From assembly GCF_900110835.1 (NCBI RefSeq), contig NZ_FOJG01000002.1, positions 3,900,221-3,964,220 on the forward strand: DNA of 64,000 bases, written 5' to 3'. This stretch comes from Chitinophaga arvensicola. Lineage in GTDB: Bacteria; Bacteroidota; Bacteroidia; Chitinophagales; Chitinophagaceae. Position numbers and translations under genes: made by a program. This document shows, in pieces, positions 54,645 to 64,000 of the stretch. The stretch's first letter is position 1. Each line of letters opens with the position of its first letter. The notes beneath the pieces were generated by a model. It searched no databases. It was not told the origin of the DNA and saw only the letters and a program-made list of their open reading frames with translations.

Positions 54645-54719
54645 ACCTGTTTGGTTTAAATATTCTCAAAGGGCACAAATTTACGCACAATCGGGGCGAT
54701 CACCAATTTCTGAAAATCA

Positions 54720-54754
54720 AAAGTCCCGTTCCAACGATGTTGAAACGGGACTTT
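54720..54754 (-). terminator. Intrinsic terminator of the exbB-tonB operon
   Basis: An 11-bp stem AAAGTCCCGTT/AACGGGACTTT with an inner CAAC/GTTG pair is followed, reading on the minus strand, by TTTTGATTTTC. It lies 22 bp after the tonB stop. Confidence 0.85.
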
Positions 54755-54776
54755 ATGATATATGCTTTTGACAGTA

Positions 54777-55613
54777 CTACTCCTGCAAAGTAAAGCGGAT
54801 AGGGAGGTTGAACTGTACAGAAACCTGGCGGCCATTTTGCTTACCAGCTTTCCATTTAGGCATGGTTCTCACCACGCGCACAGCTTCTTCTTCCAGACCA
54901 CCACCTTTTGCGGCGCCAACTGTTTTTACATCTTTAATGTTTCCTTCAGAATCTACTACGAACTGAACGAATACTGTACCGGAGATACCATTTTCCTGCG
55001 CAACGCGTGGGTAACGGATATTTTTGCTCAGGTACTTGGCCAGTGCTTCTTCTCCACCCGGGAAGGTAGGAGGTTGCTCTACGAAAGTGAAGATTTCTTC
55101 TTTTGCAGGAGCAGGAGGCGGGCCTACTACACCGGTACCTTTGCTATCTTCCAGTAATCCCGGATCAACTCCGTTTGGATCACCATCTACAGTTTTGGTA
55201 CTGATGGCTTTATCTTTAATGTCCTCGTGTTTCGGAGGTTCCTCATCCGGTGGTACTTCATTATCCTTCTTGATAACCGGAGGAGTAAATTGTACTGACG
55301 GTTTTACCGGTGGTGGTGGTGCAGGAGGTGGAGGTGGCGGAGGTGGCGTTTTCGGATCATCCGGTAACTTCACATCTTCCATCTTAATTTCCTGAATCAC
55401 TGGCTTCTTCGTGTTGTCACCCTCGGAAGCTTTAACCCACTGTGATATCATGTACGTTGCAAAGAATATTACAAACAATGACGCGGTTCCCAAAATGGCA
55501 TTCCGCACACGCTTATTATACTGTCTCCGCAAATCGTACGCCCCATACTCCTTGTTCCTGCCGTCAAACAGGATATCAAGAAAATCGGACTTTAAGACTT
55601 TAGCAGAATCCAT
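54777..55613 (-). CDS. tonB: TonB energy transducer
   Basis: 278 residues. A short cytoplasmic start and one membrane helix (about 38-57, ILGTASLFVIFFATYMIS) are followed by a proline-rich periplasmic spacer (TPPPPPPPPAPPPPVKP). The C-terminal TonB domain (about 195-275) has YLSKNIRYPRVAQENGISG and GKQNGRQVSVQFNLPIRF. It passes proton-motive energy from ExbB/ExbD to outer-membrane transporters such as the SusC proteins. Last gene of a four-gene operon. Confidence 0.93.
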   Translation of the reverse strand: MDSAKVLKSDFLDILFDGRNKEYGAYDLRRQYNKRVRNAILGTASLFVIFFATYMISQWVKASEGDNTKKPVIQEIKMEDVKLPDDPKTPPPPPPPPAPPPPVKPSVQFTPPVIKKDNEVPPDEEPPKHEDIKDKAISTKTVDGDPNGVDPGLLEDSKGTGVVGPPPAPAKEEIFTFVEQPPTFPGGEEALAKYLSKNIRYPRVAQENGISGTVFVQFVVDSEGNIKDVKTVGAAKGGGLEEEAVRVVRTMPKWKAGKQNGRQVSVQFNLPIRFTLQE

Positions 55614-55650
55614 TGTTGTTGTTTTATGATGGATGCAAAAAAATAATTAG

Positions 55651-56271
55651 TTATTTAGCCGGCGGTGCGGGTGTACTTTGAACACCGTTAGCAGCTTCGG
55701 TAGACTGTATCCATTTTTTATCCTGGTCACTGATGTCTACGGTTGCATAACGCTGAATCCGGTTGATGGCCATTTCGTCGAGAATATCCACGAAATTTTT
55801 GTAGTTGGCGTCATCATCCGCTTTAATAATCACCACAACGTCTTCTGGTTCACCTTTTGCATTTCTCAGTCTGGCAACTTCGTCCCGCTTTCTGATGATC
55901 TCATCTCTGATTCCTCCGGTATTGGCAAAAGAGGTTGCCTTGAAGAAGTCAGGATTAGCAGAAGCATTAGGGTCTTGCGCCAAACCTTCGTAATAGTAAA
56001 CTCGATTATCTTTTCCGAGTAAAATGGTCAGGGCCGTACTTTCTTTTACTTTGTTCTGGTCCTTTTCATTTTCGGTATCCTTTGGCATGATCAAGTCCAT
56101 TGTTTTGGGCTTGGACATGGTAGTGGTCAGCATGAAGAAGGTAATCAAGAGAAAACCTAAATCAACCATGGGTGTCATATCTACACGGGTAGACTGTTTC
56201 TTGGATTTCGTCCCACCGTGTTTCTTCCCGCCACCACTACTACTGGTATCCATTTCTGCCATAGTAGCCAA
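55651..56271 (-). CDS. exbD: ExbD-type proton-channel subunit
   Basis: 206 residues. One membrane helix (about 33-51) carries the ExbD pattern VDMTPMVDLGFLLITFFML with its functional Asp. The periplasmic part ends in a polar, proline-rich tail. It is the second of two consecutive ExbD genes in the operon. Confidence 0.93.
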   Translation of the reverse strand: MATMAEMDTSSSGGGKKHGGTKSKKQSTRVDMTPMVDLGFLLITFFMLTTTMSKPKTMDLIMPKDTENEKDQNKVKESTALTILLGKDNRVYYYEGLAQDPNASANPDFFKATSFANTGGIRDEIIRKRDEVARLRNAKGEPEDVVVIIKADDDANYKNFVDILDEMAINRIQRYATVDISDQDKKWIQSTEAANGVQSTPAPPAK

Positions 56272-56326
56272 TTTTTTTTAGTTCTTAAATCAACAGCCTT
56301 CCAGGTCAGGAAGCACTTGCTGTCGT

Positions 56327-56980
56327 TTACTTCTTAGGTGCGTTCGCCTCTAACCAGGCAGCTGTACCTTTCGGTGGCTCTTCCAGGTTAGTAACCAGGT
56401 TCAGTTTCTGGATGTGTTTCTTTTTAAACGTTTCCAGAATTTCCTTGATTTTTGGATAAGGCGTCTCGTTATCTGCTTTGATACAATATTTCAGACGGGC
56501 TACGTTTCCTTCCTGTGCTGCAATACCGTACTCAATCCAGGCACCTAATTCATTGTTAGCAGAATCTGTAGGAATTCCTTTGTCCAGTCCTGATTTTTTA
56601 CGCTGATCCTCAGAGAGGGCCAGGTATTGTTTCAGATCTTTAATTGGTGCTCCAACACTTGCTCCGGTCACAAAGCTTTTGATTTCTTTATCATCCAGGC
56701 CCAGTTTGTACTGCGTGTTCAGATCTTCTATCAGCTTTTTTCTTTTAGGCTGACCATCCATGCTGAAAAACACTCTGCCATCCTTATCCACTGTGAATAA
56801 TAACACATCAGAATCAGGCAAAAGGGTGGTGTTAATAGAGGATGGGGTAACTACCGTTACCGGTTCATCCGGTTTGAACTTAGTAGCCAGCATAAAGAAA
56901 GTTAACAGCAGGAAAGCCACATCACACATTGCTGTCATGTCAATGGCGGTGCTTTTCCTTGGCATTTTAACTTTAGGCAT
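56327..56980 (-). CDS. exbD: ExbD-type proton-channel subunit, first copy
   Basis: 217 residues, with membrane helix and conserved Asp in IDMTAMCDVAFLLLTFFML. The periplasmic part differs clearly from the downstream ExbD, so the two are likely a heteromeric pair, as in other Bacteroidota operons. Confidence 0.93.
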   Translation of the reverse strand: MPKVKMPRKSTAIDMTAMCDVAFLLLTFFMLATKFKPDEPVTVVTPSSINTTLLPDSDVLLFTVDKDGRVFFSMDGQPKRKKLIEDLNTQYKLGLDDKEIKSFVTGASVGAPIKDLKQYLALSEDQRKKSGLDKGIPTDSANNELGAWIEYGIAAQEGNVARLKYCIKADNETPYPKIKEILETFKKKHIQKLNLVTNLEEPPKGTAAWLEANAPKK

Positions 56981-57050
56981 CTTTATTCTGTTTTATGATT
57001 TACTTTAATTAGATTCAAAACCGCTCAAATTCCACAAAATAATCTGAAAA

Positions 57051-57905
57051 TTATTTGTGGTTAGCAGCGAAGCTCTGTGTTAAAGTAAAGCCAGACTCGT
57101 CGATAGCGTAAGTGATAGCATCGATATTGGTAGTAAAGTAGTTGTACATGATGATCGCAATAGCGGATGTACCGATACCCAGAGCGGTGTTGATCAACGC
57201 CTCAGAGATACCTAACGCCAGCTGTGCAGAATCTGGAGCACCACCGGAAGACATCGCAGAGAACGCCTTGATCATACCCAATACTGTACCGAACAGACCC
57301 AACAGGGTTGCTACTGATGCAATGGTAGACAGGAACACCAGGTTCTTTTCCATCATTGGCAGTTCCAGTGCGGTTGTTTCTTCAATTTCATTTTTAATGG
57401 TCAGGATCTTCTGTTCTGTATCCAGATCAGCGTTAGTAACCATTTCTTTGTACTTTTTCAGACCAGCTTTCAGAACGTTACCTACAGAACCTTTCTGTTT
57501 GTCACACTCAGCTAATGCTGCGTCTACATTTTTGTTAGCCAGGTGATACTGTACTTTACGTACCAGTTCAGAACCGCTAAATTTACCTTTTGCTTTTGAC
57601 AGATACAGGAAGCGCTCGATCACGAAAGTCAAACACACCAGTAATACTGAAATCAATACAGGTACTACAAGTCCACCCTTGTAAACAGTTCCAAACCACT
57701 TACCGATACCTGAATCTATAGGATGTCCATCGGGATTATTACCCTGGAAATTGGCTGGATTACCTAATACAAAAAAGAAAAACAGGAATCCTATCACTAA
57801 GCAGATAGGCACAGCCAACGTCGCGAACAGGTTGGATGACTTTTTAGGTTGATGAGAAGAAGCCTTAGCTGTAGCTGCAGTCACAGTTGTTTTAGTCTCA
57901 GCCAT
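57051..57905 (-). CDS. exbB: ExbB/MotA/TolQ-type proton-channel protein
   Basis: 284 residues, four hydrophobic segments. The family region FLSTIASVATLLGLFGTVLGMIKAF and the AQLALGISEALINTALGIGTSAIA tract are clear. It forms the pentameric inner-membrane channel that works with ExbD and TonB. First gene of the operon, preceded by a good promoter candidate. Confidence 0.95.
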   Translation of the reverse strand: MAETKTTVTAATAKASSHQPKKSSNLFATLAVPICLVIGFLFFFFVLGNPANFQGNNPDGHPIDSGIGKWFGTVYKGGLVVPVLISVLLVCLTFVIERFLYLSKAKGKFSGSELVRKVQYHLANKNVDAALAECDKQKGSVGNVLKAGLKKYKEMVTNADLDTEQKILTIKNEIEETTALELPMMEKNLVFLSTIASVATLLGLFGTVLGMIKAFSAMSSGGAPDSAQLALGISEALINTALGIGTSAIAIIMYNYFTTNIDAITYAIDESGFTLTQSFAANHK

Positions 57906-58012
57906 GTTGATTGAAATTTTAGTGTTAAAAATTAAACTATTGTTTGTTAGAAGTTACTGTTTTCTTTAGAATGCCACTCAGCACTCAATTTACTGTTTTA
58001 ATCAGTGATTCG

Positions 58013-58043
58013 CAAAGTTATACGGTTGGTCCAAAAAAACAAG
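58013..58043 (-). promoter_or_regulatory. Bacteroidota-type promoter of the exbB operon
   Basis: On the minus strand CTTG (58040-58043) is followed after exactly 19 bp by TAACTTTG (58013-58020), a match to TTG-N19-TAnnTTTG. The leader to the ATG is about 100 nt. Confidence 0.65.
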
Positions 58044-58083
58044 TGCAGCCCAAAAAAACCCACAAAAATTAACCTTCACACGC

Positions 58084-58106
58084 AAAAGCCCCATCACAGG
58101 GCTTTT
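58084..58106. terminator. Terminator-like hairpin upstream of the exbB promoter
   Basis: AAAAGCCC and GGGCTTTT form an 8-bp stem with a 7-nt loop. It lies between divergent genes and has no evident upstream transcript to end, so it may insulate or belong to an unannotated RNA. Confidence 0.45.
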
Positions 58107-58642
58107 AGACCACTCATTTTTTTAGAGCAAACACTTACATAAGCGAATAAACCAATATTGCAGTTCTCACAACTGATTGTTACTGTCCCAATTCTTGAAA
58201 TAGTTTGATTTTTTTCAAAGTTGGACGCACAATTTAAGAAAAAATTCAAATGTTCCAACATAATTCTTACAATTCTGCTAACTTATTTATTTCCGCGCCC
58301 ATCAACACTTTCAGGCGAAGCTAATAGCATTTAGCACCACAACATCGAATATTTTACTCCTCCATAACGTGAAATGCAACACCGCAGCCATCATCGTCTT
58401 CCTGCCTTCCAGCTGCTCCATATCAAATTATTATTTGCTATAACAATTAATGCTTACATAAAAAAAGTTGCCGCCGCAACTAATGTTTGAACGCCTACCT
58501 GTCAATTCTGCTCCTTTTTTTCCATTCCTACAGCCATAACCGCGTTTATGGATTTTCCTGATAAGTTAATACTTAATATACTTACTTGCAAAGGTTTTTA
58601 AAAAAACATAACAAGCAATCAAAAACCAATTATTAAATCGTA
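58107..58642. other. Intergenic region upstream of the zinc protease gene
   Basis: 536 bp, A+T rich near the right end. I see no gene, riboswitch or clear promoter boxes in it. Confidence 0.5.
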
Positions 58643-61204
58643 ATGACCAAACCTATTCACAACAAACTGATACTAGCCATGGCAGGCGCAATCTGCCTCG
58701 GTGCTGCAGTTTATCAACCAGTTAGCGCACAGCGGAAAAAACACTCCCGCAATGCCGCTCCAACTACTCCTGCTCCTGCCAAAGACTCCACCGGGAAGCC
58801 TCCCATGATCAAACCAGGTCCAAAAGCAGGCCCAAAGCCCTTCGCAGAAGTAATTACAGATAAAGCCAAAGCTGATTCCGGCCTGTTTAACATCTACAAA
58901 CAGGATGACCGCTTCTTCTTCGAAATCGGTGATACCCTCCTCGGAAGAGACATCCTGGTCGTAAACAGGATCTCCAAATCAGCAGCTGGCCTCCGCGCCA
59001 TGATGATGGGCTTCAGTGGTGATATCATCGGCGAAAATGTGGTGCGCTTTGAAAAAGGCCCGAATAACCGCATCTTCCTGAAAAATATCTCCTACTCCGA
59101 TGTTTCAAAAGATTCGACACAGCCTATGTTCACTTCTGTGAACAACTCCAACCTGCAGCCCATCGTTGCTGCATTTGATGTGAAAGCGGTGTCCAAAAAC
59201 AATAAAGGCAGCATCATCGACCTCACCGAATACATCGGCGGCGATAATGATGTCCTCTTCTTCGACGGACAAATCAAAAATGCACTCAAAATCGGTGGTT
59301 TCCAACCGGATAAATCTTACATCACAGATGTAAAATCCTATCCGATGAACACCGAAATCAAAACCGTTAAAACATATGGCAAATCAGGCGGCCCTGCCGG
59401 TCCTGGTATGCCTCCTGCACCAGGTGGCAATGCTACCGTGGAATTAAACAGCTCCATGGTGCTGCTCCCTGCAGTCCCTATGCAGCCACGTTACTTCGAT
59501 CCACGTGTAGGCTACTTCACCACCAGTGTAACCGATTTCGATGCGGATCCGCAAGGTGTGAAAAGACTCCAGATGATCACACGCTGGCGCCTGGAACCGA
59601 AGCCGGAAGATATGGAGAAATATAAACGCGGTGAACTTGTAGAACCAGCGAAACCTATCGTATTCTACATAGATCCTGCTACCCCTGCCAAATGGCGTAA
59701 ATACCTGATCATGGGTGTGAACGACTGGCAGGCTGCCTTCGAAGAAGCTGGCTTCAAAAACGCGATCATCGCTAAAATGGCGCCTACCCCACAGGAAGAT
59801 TCTACCTGGTCTATCGAAGACGCCAGATTCTCCGCTATCGTGTACAAACCTTCCGATGTGCCTAACGCCAGCGGTCCTCACGTACATGATCCCCGCTCCG
59901 GTGAAATCATTGAGAGCCATATCAACTGGTACCACAACGTAATGCGTTTGCTGCGCAACTGGTACTTTGTACAGGCTTCTCCCAACGATCCACGCGCCCG
60001 TAACATGCAATTCAGCGATGAGCTGATGGGTGAACTGATCCGCTTTGTATCTTCTCACGAAGTGGGCCATACTCTCGGTCTGCGCCATAACTTCGGCTCC
60101 AGCTCAACTTATCCTGTTGAAAAACTGCGTGATAAAGAATGGGTGAAGAAGAACGGTCACGCTGCTTCTATCATGGACTATGCACGATTTAACTATGTAG
60201 CACAACCTGGCGATGGCATCAGCGGAGCTGATCTCTATCCCCGTATCAACTACTACGATAAATGGGCGATCGAATGGGGTTATAAACTGCTGCCACAGGC
60301 TAAATCTGCTGACGCGGAAACGCCGATCCTGAATAAAATGACGGTTGAGAAACTGAAGGATAAGAAATACTGGTTTGGTACAGAGATGAACCCGGACGAT
60401 CCAAGATCCCAGAACGAAGACCTTGGCGACAACGCAATGATCGCCAGCGGTTACGGTATCAAGAATCTCCAGTACATCATGCCGAACCTCCTGGCCTGGA
60501 CGAAGGTAGATAACGAAGGTTATGGTAACCTCTCTGAACTGTACAAGGAAGTAGCTGGTCAGTTTGGCCGTTACATGGGCCATGTTGCTAAAAATGTAGG
60601 CGGTATCTATGAAACACCTAAGACCGTAGAACAAACCGGTACCGTGTATGAATACGTACCAAAAGCTACACAGAAAGAAGCAGTACAATTCCTTAACAAG
60701 CAATTGTTTACCACACCTAAATGGCTGATCAACCAGGATCTCCTGAGCCGTATCGGTATGGATGGTATTTCCCTGATCAGCTCCCGCCAGACGCCTGTTC
60801 TGGACAGATTGATGAGCACCAACACGCTCAATAAACTGATCAGCGGAGAAGCGGCACAGGGTGCAAAAGCGTATACCCCTGTTGAGTTGCTGAGCGATCT
60901 GAAGAAATCTATCTTCTCTGAAATATACGCTCATCAGCCGGTAGATGTATACCGCAGAAACCTCCAACGTGAATTTGTGGATAACCTGACCGACCTGTTA
61001 GCGCCGGCAGCACCTTCCAACCCGATGATGATGGGCTTTGCACCGCCAAGTGCCTCCAGATCTGACGCCGCCGGTATCGGCCGTGCACAGCTGGTTGCCC
61101 TGAGAACAGAACTGCGTGCAGCAGCAGGGAGCGGCGATGCCATGACCCGCAGCCACATACAAGAACTGATTGCCCGTATCAGCAAGGCATTGGATCCTAA
61201 GTAA
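58643..61204 (+). CDS. Secreted zinc-dependent metalloprotease (DUF5117/DUF4953 type)
   Basis: 853 residues. It has a signal peptide (cleavage near PVSAQ) and a proline/lysine-rich linker (about 35-70). A beta-rich N-terminal region carries GDTLLGRDILVVNRIS. The zinc site SSHEVGHTLGLRHNFGSS (His472, Glu473, His476, His482) follows the HExxHxxGxxH rule of metzincins, and SIMDYARFNY probably supplies the Met-turn. The C-terminus (about 560-850) is helical. It is exported to the periplasm or surface. It is a single gene with its own terminator; the substrate is unknown. Confidence 0.92.
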   Translation: MTKPIHNKLILAMAGAICLGAAVYQPVSAQRKKHSRNAAPTTPAPAKDSTGKPPMIKPGPKAGPKPFAEVITDKAKADSGLFNIYKQDDRFFFEIGDTLLGRDILVVNRISKSAAGLRAMMMGFSGDIIGENVVRFEKGPNNRIFLKNISYSDVSKDSTQPMFTSVNNSNLQPIVAAFDVKAVSKNNKGSIIDLTEYIGGDNDVLFFDGQIKNALKIGGFQPDKSYITDVKSYPMNTEIKTVKTYGKSGGPAGPGMPPAPGGNATVELNSSMVLLPAVPMQPRYFDPRVGYFTTSVTDFDADPQGVKRLQMITRWRLEPKPEDMEKYKRGELVEPAKPIVFYIDPATPAKWRKYLIMGVNDWQAAFEEAGFKNAIIAKMAPTPQEDSTWSIEDARFSAIVYKPSDVPNASGPHVHDPRSGEIIESHINWYHNVMRLLRNWYFVQASPNDPRARNMQFSDELMGELIRFVSSHEVGHTLGLRHNFGSSSTYPVEKLRDKEWVKKNGHAASIMDYARFNYVAQPGDGISGADLYPRINYYDKWAIEWGYKLLPQAKSADAETPILNKMTVEKLKDKKYWFGTEMNPDDPRSQNEDLGDNAMIASGYGIKNLQYIMPNLLAWTKVDNEGYGNLSELYKEVAGQFGRYMGHVAKNVGGIYETPKTVEQTGTVYEYVPKATQKEAVQFLNKQLFTTPKWLINQDLLSRIGMDGISLISSRQTPVLDRLMSTNTLNKLISGEAAQGAKAYTPVELLSDLKKSIFSEIYAHQPVDVYRRNLQREFVDNLTDLLAPAAPSNPMMMGFAPPSASRSDAAGIGRAQLVALRTELRAAAGSGDAMTRSHIQELIARISKALDPK

Positions 61205-61230
61205 CTTCAAAGTATATACGAAAATATCTG

Positions 61231-61265
61231 CCCCCTTTCCAGTAACATTGGGAAGGGGGTTTTCG
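61231..61265 (+). terminator. Intrinsic terminator of the zinc protease gene
   Basis: CCCCCTTTCC pairs with GGGAAGGGGG across a 10-nt loop and is followed by TTTTCGTTTT. Confidence 0.85.
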
Positions 61266-61345
61266 TTTTATGTATGTTCAAAAGGCTGGTAATTATTGAG
61301 GAAAATGCTTAATATCGCTACATTATTAACCTAGAAGCCTCAAAA

Positions 61346-62371
61346 GTGAAAGATCGGACTAACAAAATTACGATATACGACATCGCTCAAAAACTCAACC
61401 TGTCGGCATCTACTGTTTCACGTGCATTGCAAAACAATCCACTTATCAACCTGGAAACACGTGAAAAAGTACAGGCAACGGCCACTGAGATGGGCTATGT
61501 TCCCAACTGGATAGCATCGAGTCTTCGTAAGAAGCGGTCGAATATCCTCGGGCTGATCGTTCCACGTACTTCGATGTACTTTCAAAGCACTGCCATTAGT
61601 GGCATCCAGCATGAGGCGCACAAGTATGGATTTAGCATTGTTATTGGTCAATCGGATGAAACCGTAGCCATGGAAAAGGAACTGGTGCATACCTTCTATT
61701 CTCTTCGTGTAGATGGCTTGCTGGCAGTAGCGTCCATGTTCACCACCAACTTTGATCATTTCAGTCCGTTTATTAAGAACAATATTCCACTGGTGTTTTA
61801 TGATCGCGTGCCGACCGACTTTCAGGGTTATACCATTACCGGTGATGATTTCAAAGGAGGCTTTCTGGCAACCGAACACCTGATCAAACAAGGCTGTAAA
61901 CGGATTGCCCATTTCTCCGGACTACTCACCTGTAACCTTTATCAACAAAGGCTTTCAGGCTATAAAGAAGCATTGGCGCAATACAATATTCCTTTTGATG
62001 AACAGCTGGTATACATTCATGATCTGACTATGGATGCAGCTACTGTAGCTGCCCAGCAATTATTTGATGCGAAGAAAATGCCTGATGGCATGTTTGCGGC
62101 GAATGACAGTTCTGCTGTGGCTTTCATCCGCGAAGCCAGGAACCGGAATATCGCTGTACCTGAGCAGATCAAGGTAGTTGGGTATTCCAATGATCTGTCT
62201 TCCCGTATCATTTCACCTTCGCTCACCACGATTGAGCAATCGGGTTATAATATGGGACAGAAAGCAGTGGAAACAATCGTTCAGCTGATCAATCACGAGG
62301 AAACAGTGAAAGTGACAAAGAATTACGTATTCCCGGTAGAACTCATTAAAAGGGAATCTTCCGGGTTATAA
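61346..62371 (+). CDS. LacI-family transcriptional regulator
   Basis: 341 residues from a GTG start, which gives the usual N-terminus KITIYDIAQKLNLSASTVSRALQ (HTH, about 7-32) and hinge. A periplasmic-binding-protein-like sensor follows (about 60-335; LGLIVPRTSMYFQ, GMFAANDSSAVAFI, NDLSSRIISPSLTTIEQ). LacI regulators bind sugars or derivatives. No sugar operon adjoins it, so the target is not obvious; the lipoprotein gene follows 30 bp downstream. Confidence 0.93.
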   Translation: MKDRTNKITIYDIAQKLNLSASTVSRALQNNPLINLETREKVQATATEMGYVPNWIASSLRKKRSNILGLIVPRTSMYFQSTAISGIQHEAHKYGFSIVIGQSDETVAMEKELVHTFYSLRVDGLLAVASMFTTNFDHFSPFIKNNIPLVFYDRVPTDFQGYTITGDDFKGGFLATEHLIKQGCKRIAHFSGLLTCNLYQQRLSGYKEALAQYNIPFDEQLVYIHDLTMDAATVAAQQLFDAKKMPDGMFAANDSSAVAFIREARNRNIAVPEQIKVVGYSNDLSSRIISPSLTTIEQSGYNMGQKAVETIVQLINHEETVKVTKNYVFPVELIKRESSGL

Positions 62372-62401
62372 ATATTAACTGATAACATAACCTACCACTT
62401 C

Positions 62402-63238
62402 ATGAAGTCAACCATTTATGCAGCTTTGTTGTGTGGTGCTGCATTTGCTGTATCATCCTGTAACAAACACATTTATGTACCTAACCAGGTAAACGTTCCA
62501 CTGCTGAAAGAAAAATATGAATTCAAGGGCAGCGTCACGCCAAGCAATCTGCAGGCCGCCTTTGCGATTACAGATCATATTGCTGTAATGGCCAATGGAC
62601 AGTATCTCTGGGGATTTAGCTATGCCGATCCTGGCAATAACTTCCGGGATGACGATGGTATTTTGCACGACAATAATACCCGCGGAGGATTAGTCGAAGG
62701 CGCCGTTGGTTTTTTCCAACCTATTGGTTCCGCTAAGAAAGCAGTTTTTGATGTATATGCCGGTTACGGCAGCGGACATTTCAAAACCTTGACAGGTGAA
62801 TATAAATCTGATAATGCCGTTCTGAATGATTACGTTATTCAAAATCGTTTCAGTAAAGTGTTTGTACAACCGAGTTTTGGATTTGTGCACCGGGTAGTGG
62901 AAGCTGCGTTCTCCAGTCGTTTTTCCTTCATCAATTTTTACGACAGCAATATTGGAATGAAGGCATTTGAAAACCAGGCAACAGAGCAATCAAAGTATAT
63001 GAAGATCTATGATAAGTCTGTGGTATTTTATGAGCCTGCATTTACTGTACGCGTGGGTTATAAATATGTAAAATTCCAGGCGCAGCTGCAGTTCTCTACT
63101 GCGTTGAATCGTAATAGCTTTTATAACAATAATACCTACGATTACAACAATAGCTTTAACGAATATTTCCAGCCTGTAAATTTCAATATGGGTGTGGCAG
63201 TAGACCTGGCAAAGTGGTATAACCACGTAAGAAGGTAA
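62402..63238 (+). CDS. Barrel-like outer-membrane lipoprotein of unknown function
   Basis: 278 residues. A lipoprotein signal (AVSSC, Cys20) precedes alternating beta-strand-like sequence (FDVYAGYGSGHF, FVQPSFGFVHRV, FTVRVGYKYVKFQAQLQF), which suggests an eight-stranded or similar barrel. I do not recognise the family. Preceded by the LacI-type gene and possibly cotranscribed. Confidence 0.75.
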   Translation: MKSTIYAALLCGAAFAVSSCNKHIYVPNQVNVPLLKEKYEFKGSVTPSNLQAAFAITDHIAVMANGQYLWGFSYADPGNNFRDDDGILHDNNTRGGLVEGAVGFFQPIGSAKKAVFDVYAGYGSGHFKTLTGEYKSDNAVLNDYVIQNRFSKVFVQPSFGFVHRVVEAAFSSRFSFINFYDSNIGMKAFENQATEQSKYMKIYDKSVVFYEPAFTVRVGYKYVKFQAQLQFSTALNRNSFYNNNTYDYNNSFNEYFQPVNFNMGVAVDLAKWYNHVRR

Positions 63239-63320
63239 GTTTTATGAAGATGATATCCGGGGAGGTGATTGTGTAGAGATAATGTTGAGGAGATAATTTC
63301 CGGGAGATGATATAAACAAC

Positions 63321-63351
63321 AAAGCCTTAGTGTATGAAACACTAAGGCTTT
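63321..63351. terminator. Terminator at the end of the rRNA operon
   Basis: AAAGCCTTAGTGT and ACACTAAGGCTTT form a 13-bp perfect stem, flanked by T- and A-runs. It serves the leftward rRNA transcript and may also stop the convergent lipoprotein gene. Confidence 0.9.
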
Positions 63352-63363
63352 TGTTTTAATAAG

Positions 63364-63474
<111 letters not shown>

Positions 63475-63588
63475 AGATCTTGTCTGTTGTTAGCAGATAA
63501 TATATTATGAAAGTTCTCTGACGAACTTGTAAATCGTATTTTTTGTATTGAGTCCTGACAACTTTTTTGTCCGGGTATAATTTAAAAT

Positions 63589-63624
63589 AAAGAAGCCTCA
63601 GTGTTTGTACACTAAGGCTTCTTT
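63589..63624. terminator. Terminator between the two 5S copies
   Basis: AAAGAAGCCTCAGTGT pairs with ACACTAAGGCTTCTTT with one mismatch over a 4-nt loop. It is nearly the same sequence as the terminator after the distal 5S, so the duplication includes the terminator. Confidence 0.85.
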
Positions 63625-63632
63625 TAATAAGT

Positions 63633-63743
<111 letters not shown>

Positions 63744-63830
63744 GATCTTTTTTGCTTTACAGCAAACTAATAAGATAACATATCGGGAAAGTTGTATTCA
63801 AAATTCTTTAGCGTAATATTTAAAAAATTA

Positions 63831-64000
63831 AAGCTTACGGGCAATTAGTATTACTCGGCTGCGATGTTACCACCCTTACACCTGTAACCTATCAACGTCG
63901 TAGTCTCCGACGGCCCTTAAAAGTAAACTCATCTTGAAGCAGGTTTCACGCTTAGATGCTTTCAGCGTTTATCCTATCCGTACATAGCTACTCTGCACTG
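63831..64000 (-). rRNA. rrl: 23S ribosomal RNA, 3' end only
   Basis: On the minus strand the window edge enters conserved 23S domain VI (for example AGCATCTAAGCGTGAAAC and CGACGTTGATAGG). The transcript ends with AGTAATACTAATTGCCCG near the listed boundary. The rest of the gene is beyond the window. Confidence 0.95.

Noticed and set aside
60104..60967. A 287-codon minus-strand ORF inside the zinc protease gene
   Set aside because: It is antisense to a well-supported gene and has no domain or start context of its own.

Overview
The window is a chromosomal segment of a Bacteroidota bacterium, most likely a Chitinophaga-like member of the Chitinophagaceae. The basis is the SusC/SusD pairs, LytTR two-component genes, an ExbB-ExbD-ExbD-TonB cluster, a TTG-N19-TAnnTTTG type promoter, and GH92/GH105-type glycosidases. 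The genus is an inference from gene style, not a database match.

1-24.3 kb is a polysaccharide-utilisation region. It opens with the 3' end of one SusC gene and its SusD partner. A convergent LytTR response regulator and a lipobox/TPR LytS-type histidine kinase follow. A second complete SusC/SusD pair comes next, then a GH105-like unsaturated uronyl hydrolase, a large clan-A-like glycosidase with a C-terminal CBM9-like region, and a GH92 alpha-mannosidase. The enzyme set suggests a glycan with both uronic acid and alpha-mannose. After the locus come a one-pass membrane protein with a LamG-like end, an Rnl2-type RNA ligase, a membrane AraC regulator, an esterase-like lipoprotein and a small barrel-like protein.

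25.06-53.28 kb is an integrated mobilizable island inserted at the 3' end of mnmE. A 14-bp direct repeat, the codons for the conserved CIGK end of MnmE, marks both ends. The right end carries a tyrosine integrase and HTH/excisionase-like genes, then a primase-like gene, MobC, a MobP-type relaxase and a probable oriT. Cargo includes a three-gene AVAST type I-like defence operon (nuclease-STAND, metallo-beta-lactamase, trypsin-STAND), an XRE/CBS-membrane/four-TM unit, a KAP NTPase, and a large protein with a PLD-like end.

The most exciting element lies in the middle of the island (38.4-40.9 kb). An ECF-type sigma factor with an extra C-terminal domain overlaps by 32 nt a TnpB/Cas12f-like protein that has lost every RuvC catalytic residue and its zinc-ribbon end. 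Directly downstream is a non-coding stretch that folds as a guide-RNA scaffold, with a three-way junction, a pseudoknot and a closing helix ending in CAAC, followed by a candidate guide. I read this as an RNA-guided transcription-activation module (nuclease-dead Cas12f plus sigma factor). I could not find the guide's target in this window.

53.3-64 kb is ordinary chromosome: mnmE, the tonB/exbD/exbD/exbB operon, a secreted zinc metalloprotease, a LacI-family regulator, a lipoprotein, and the 3' end of an rRNA operon on the minus strand with two tandem 5S genes, each followed by its own terminator.
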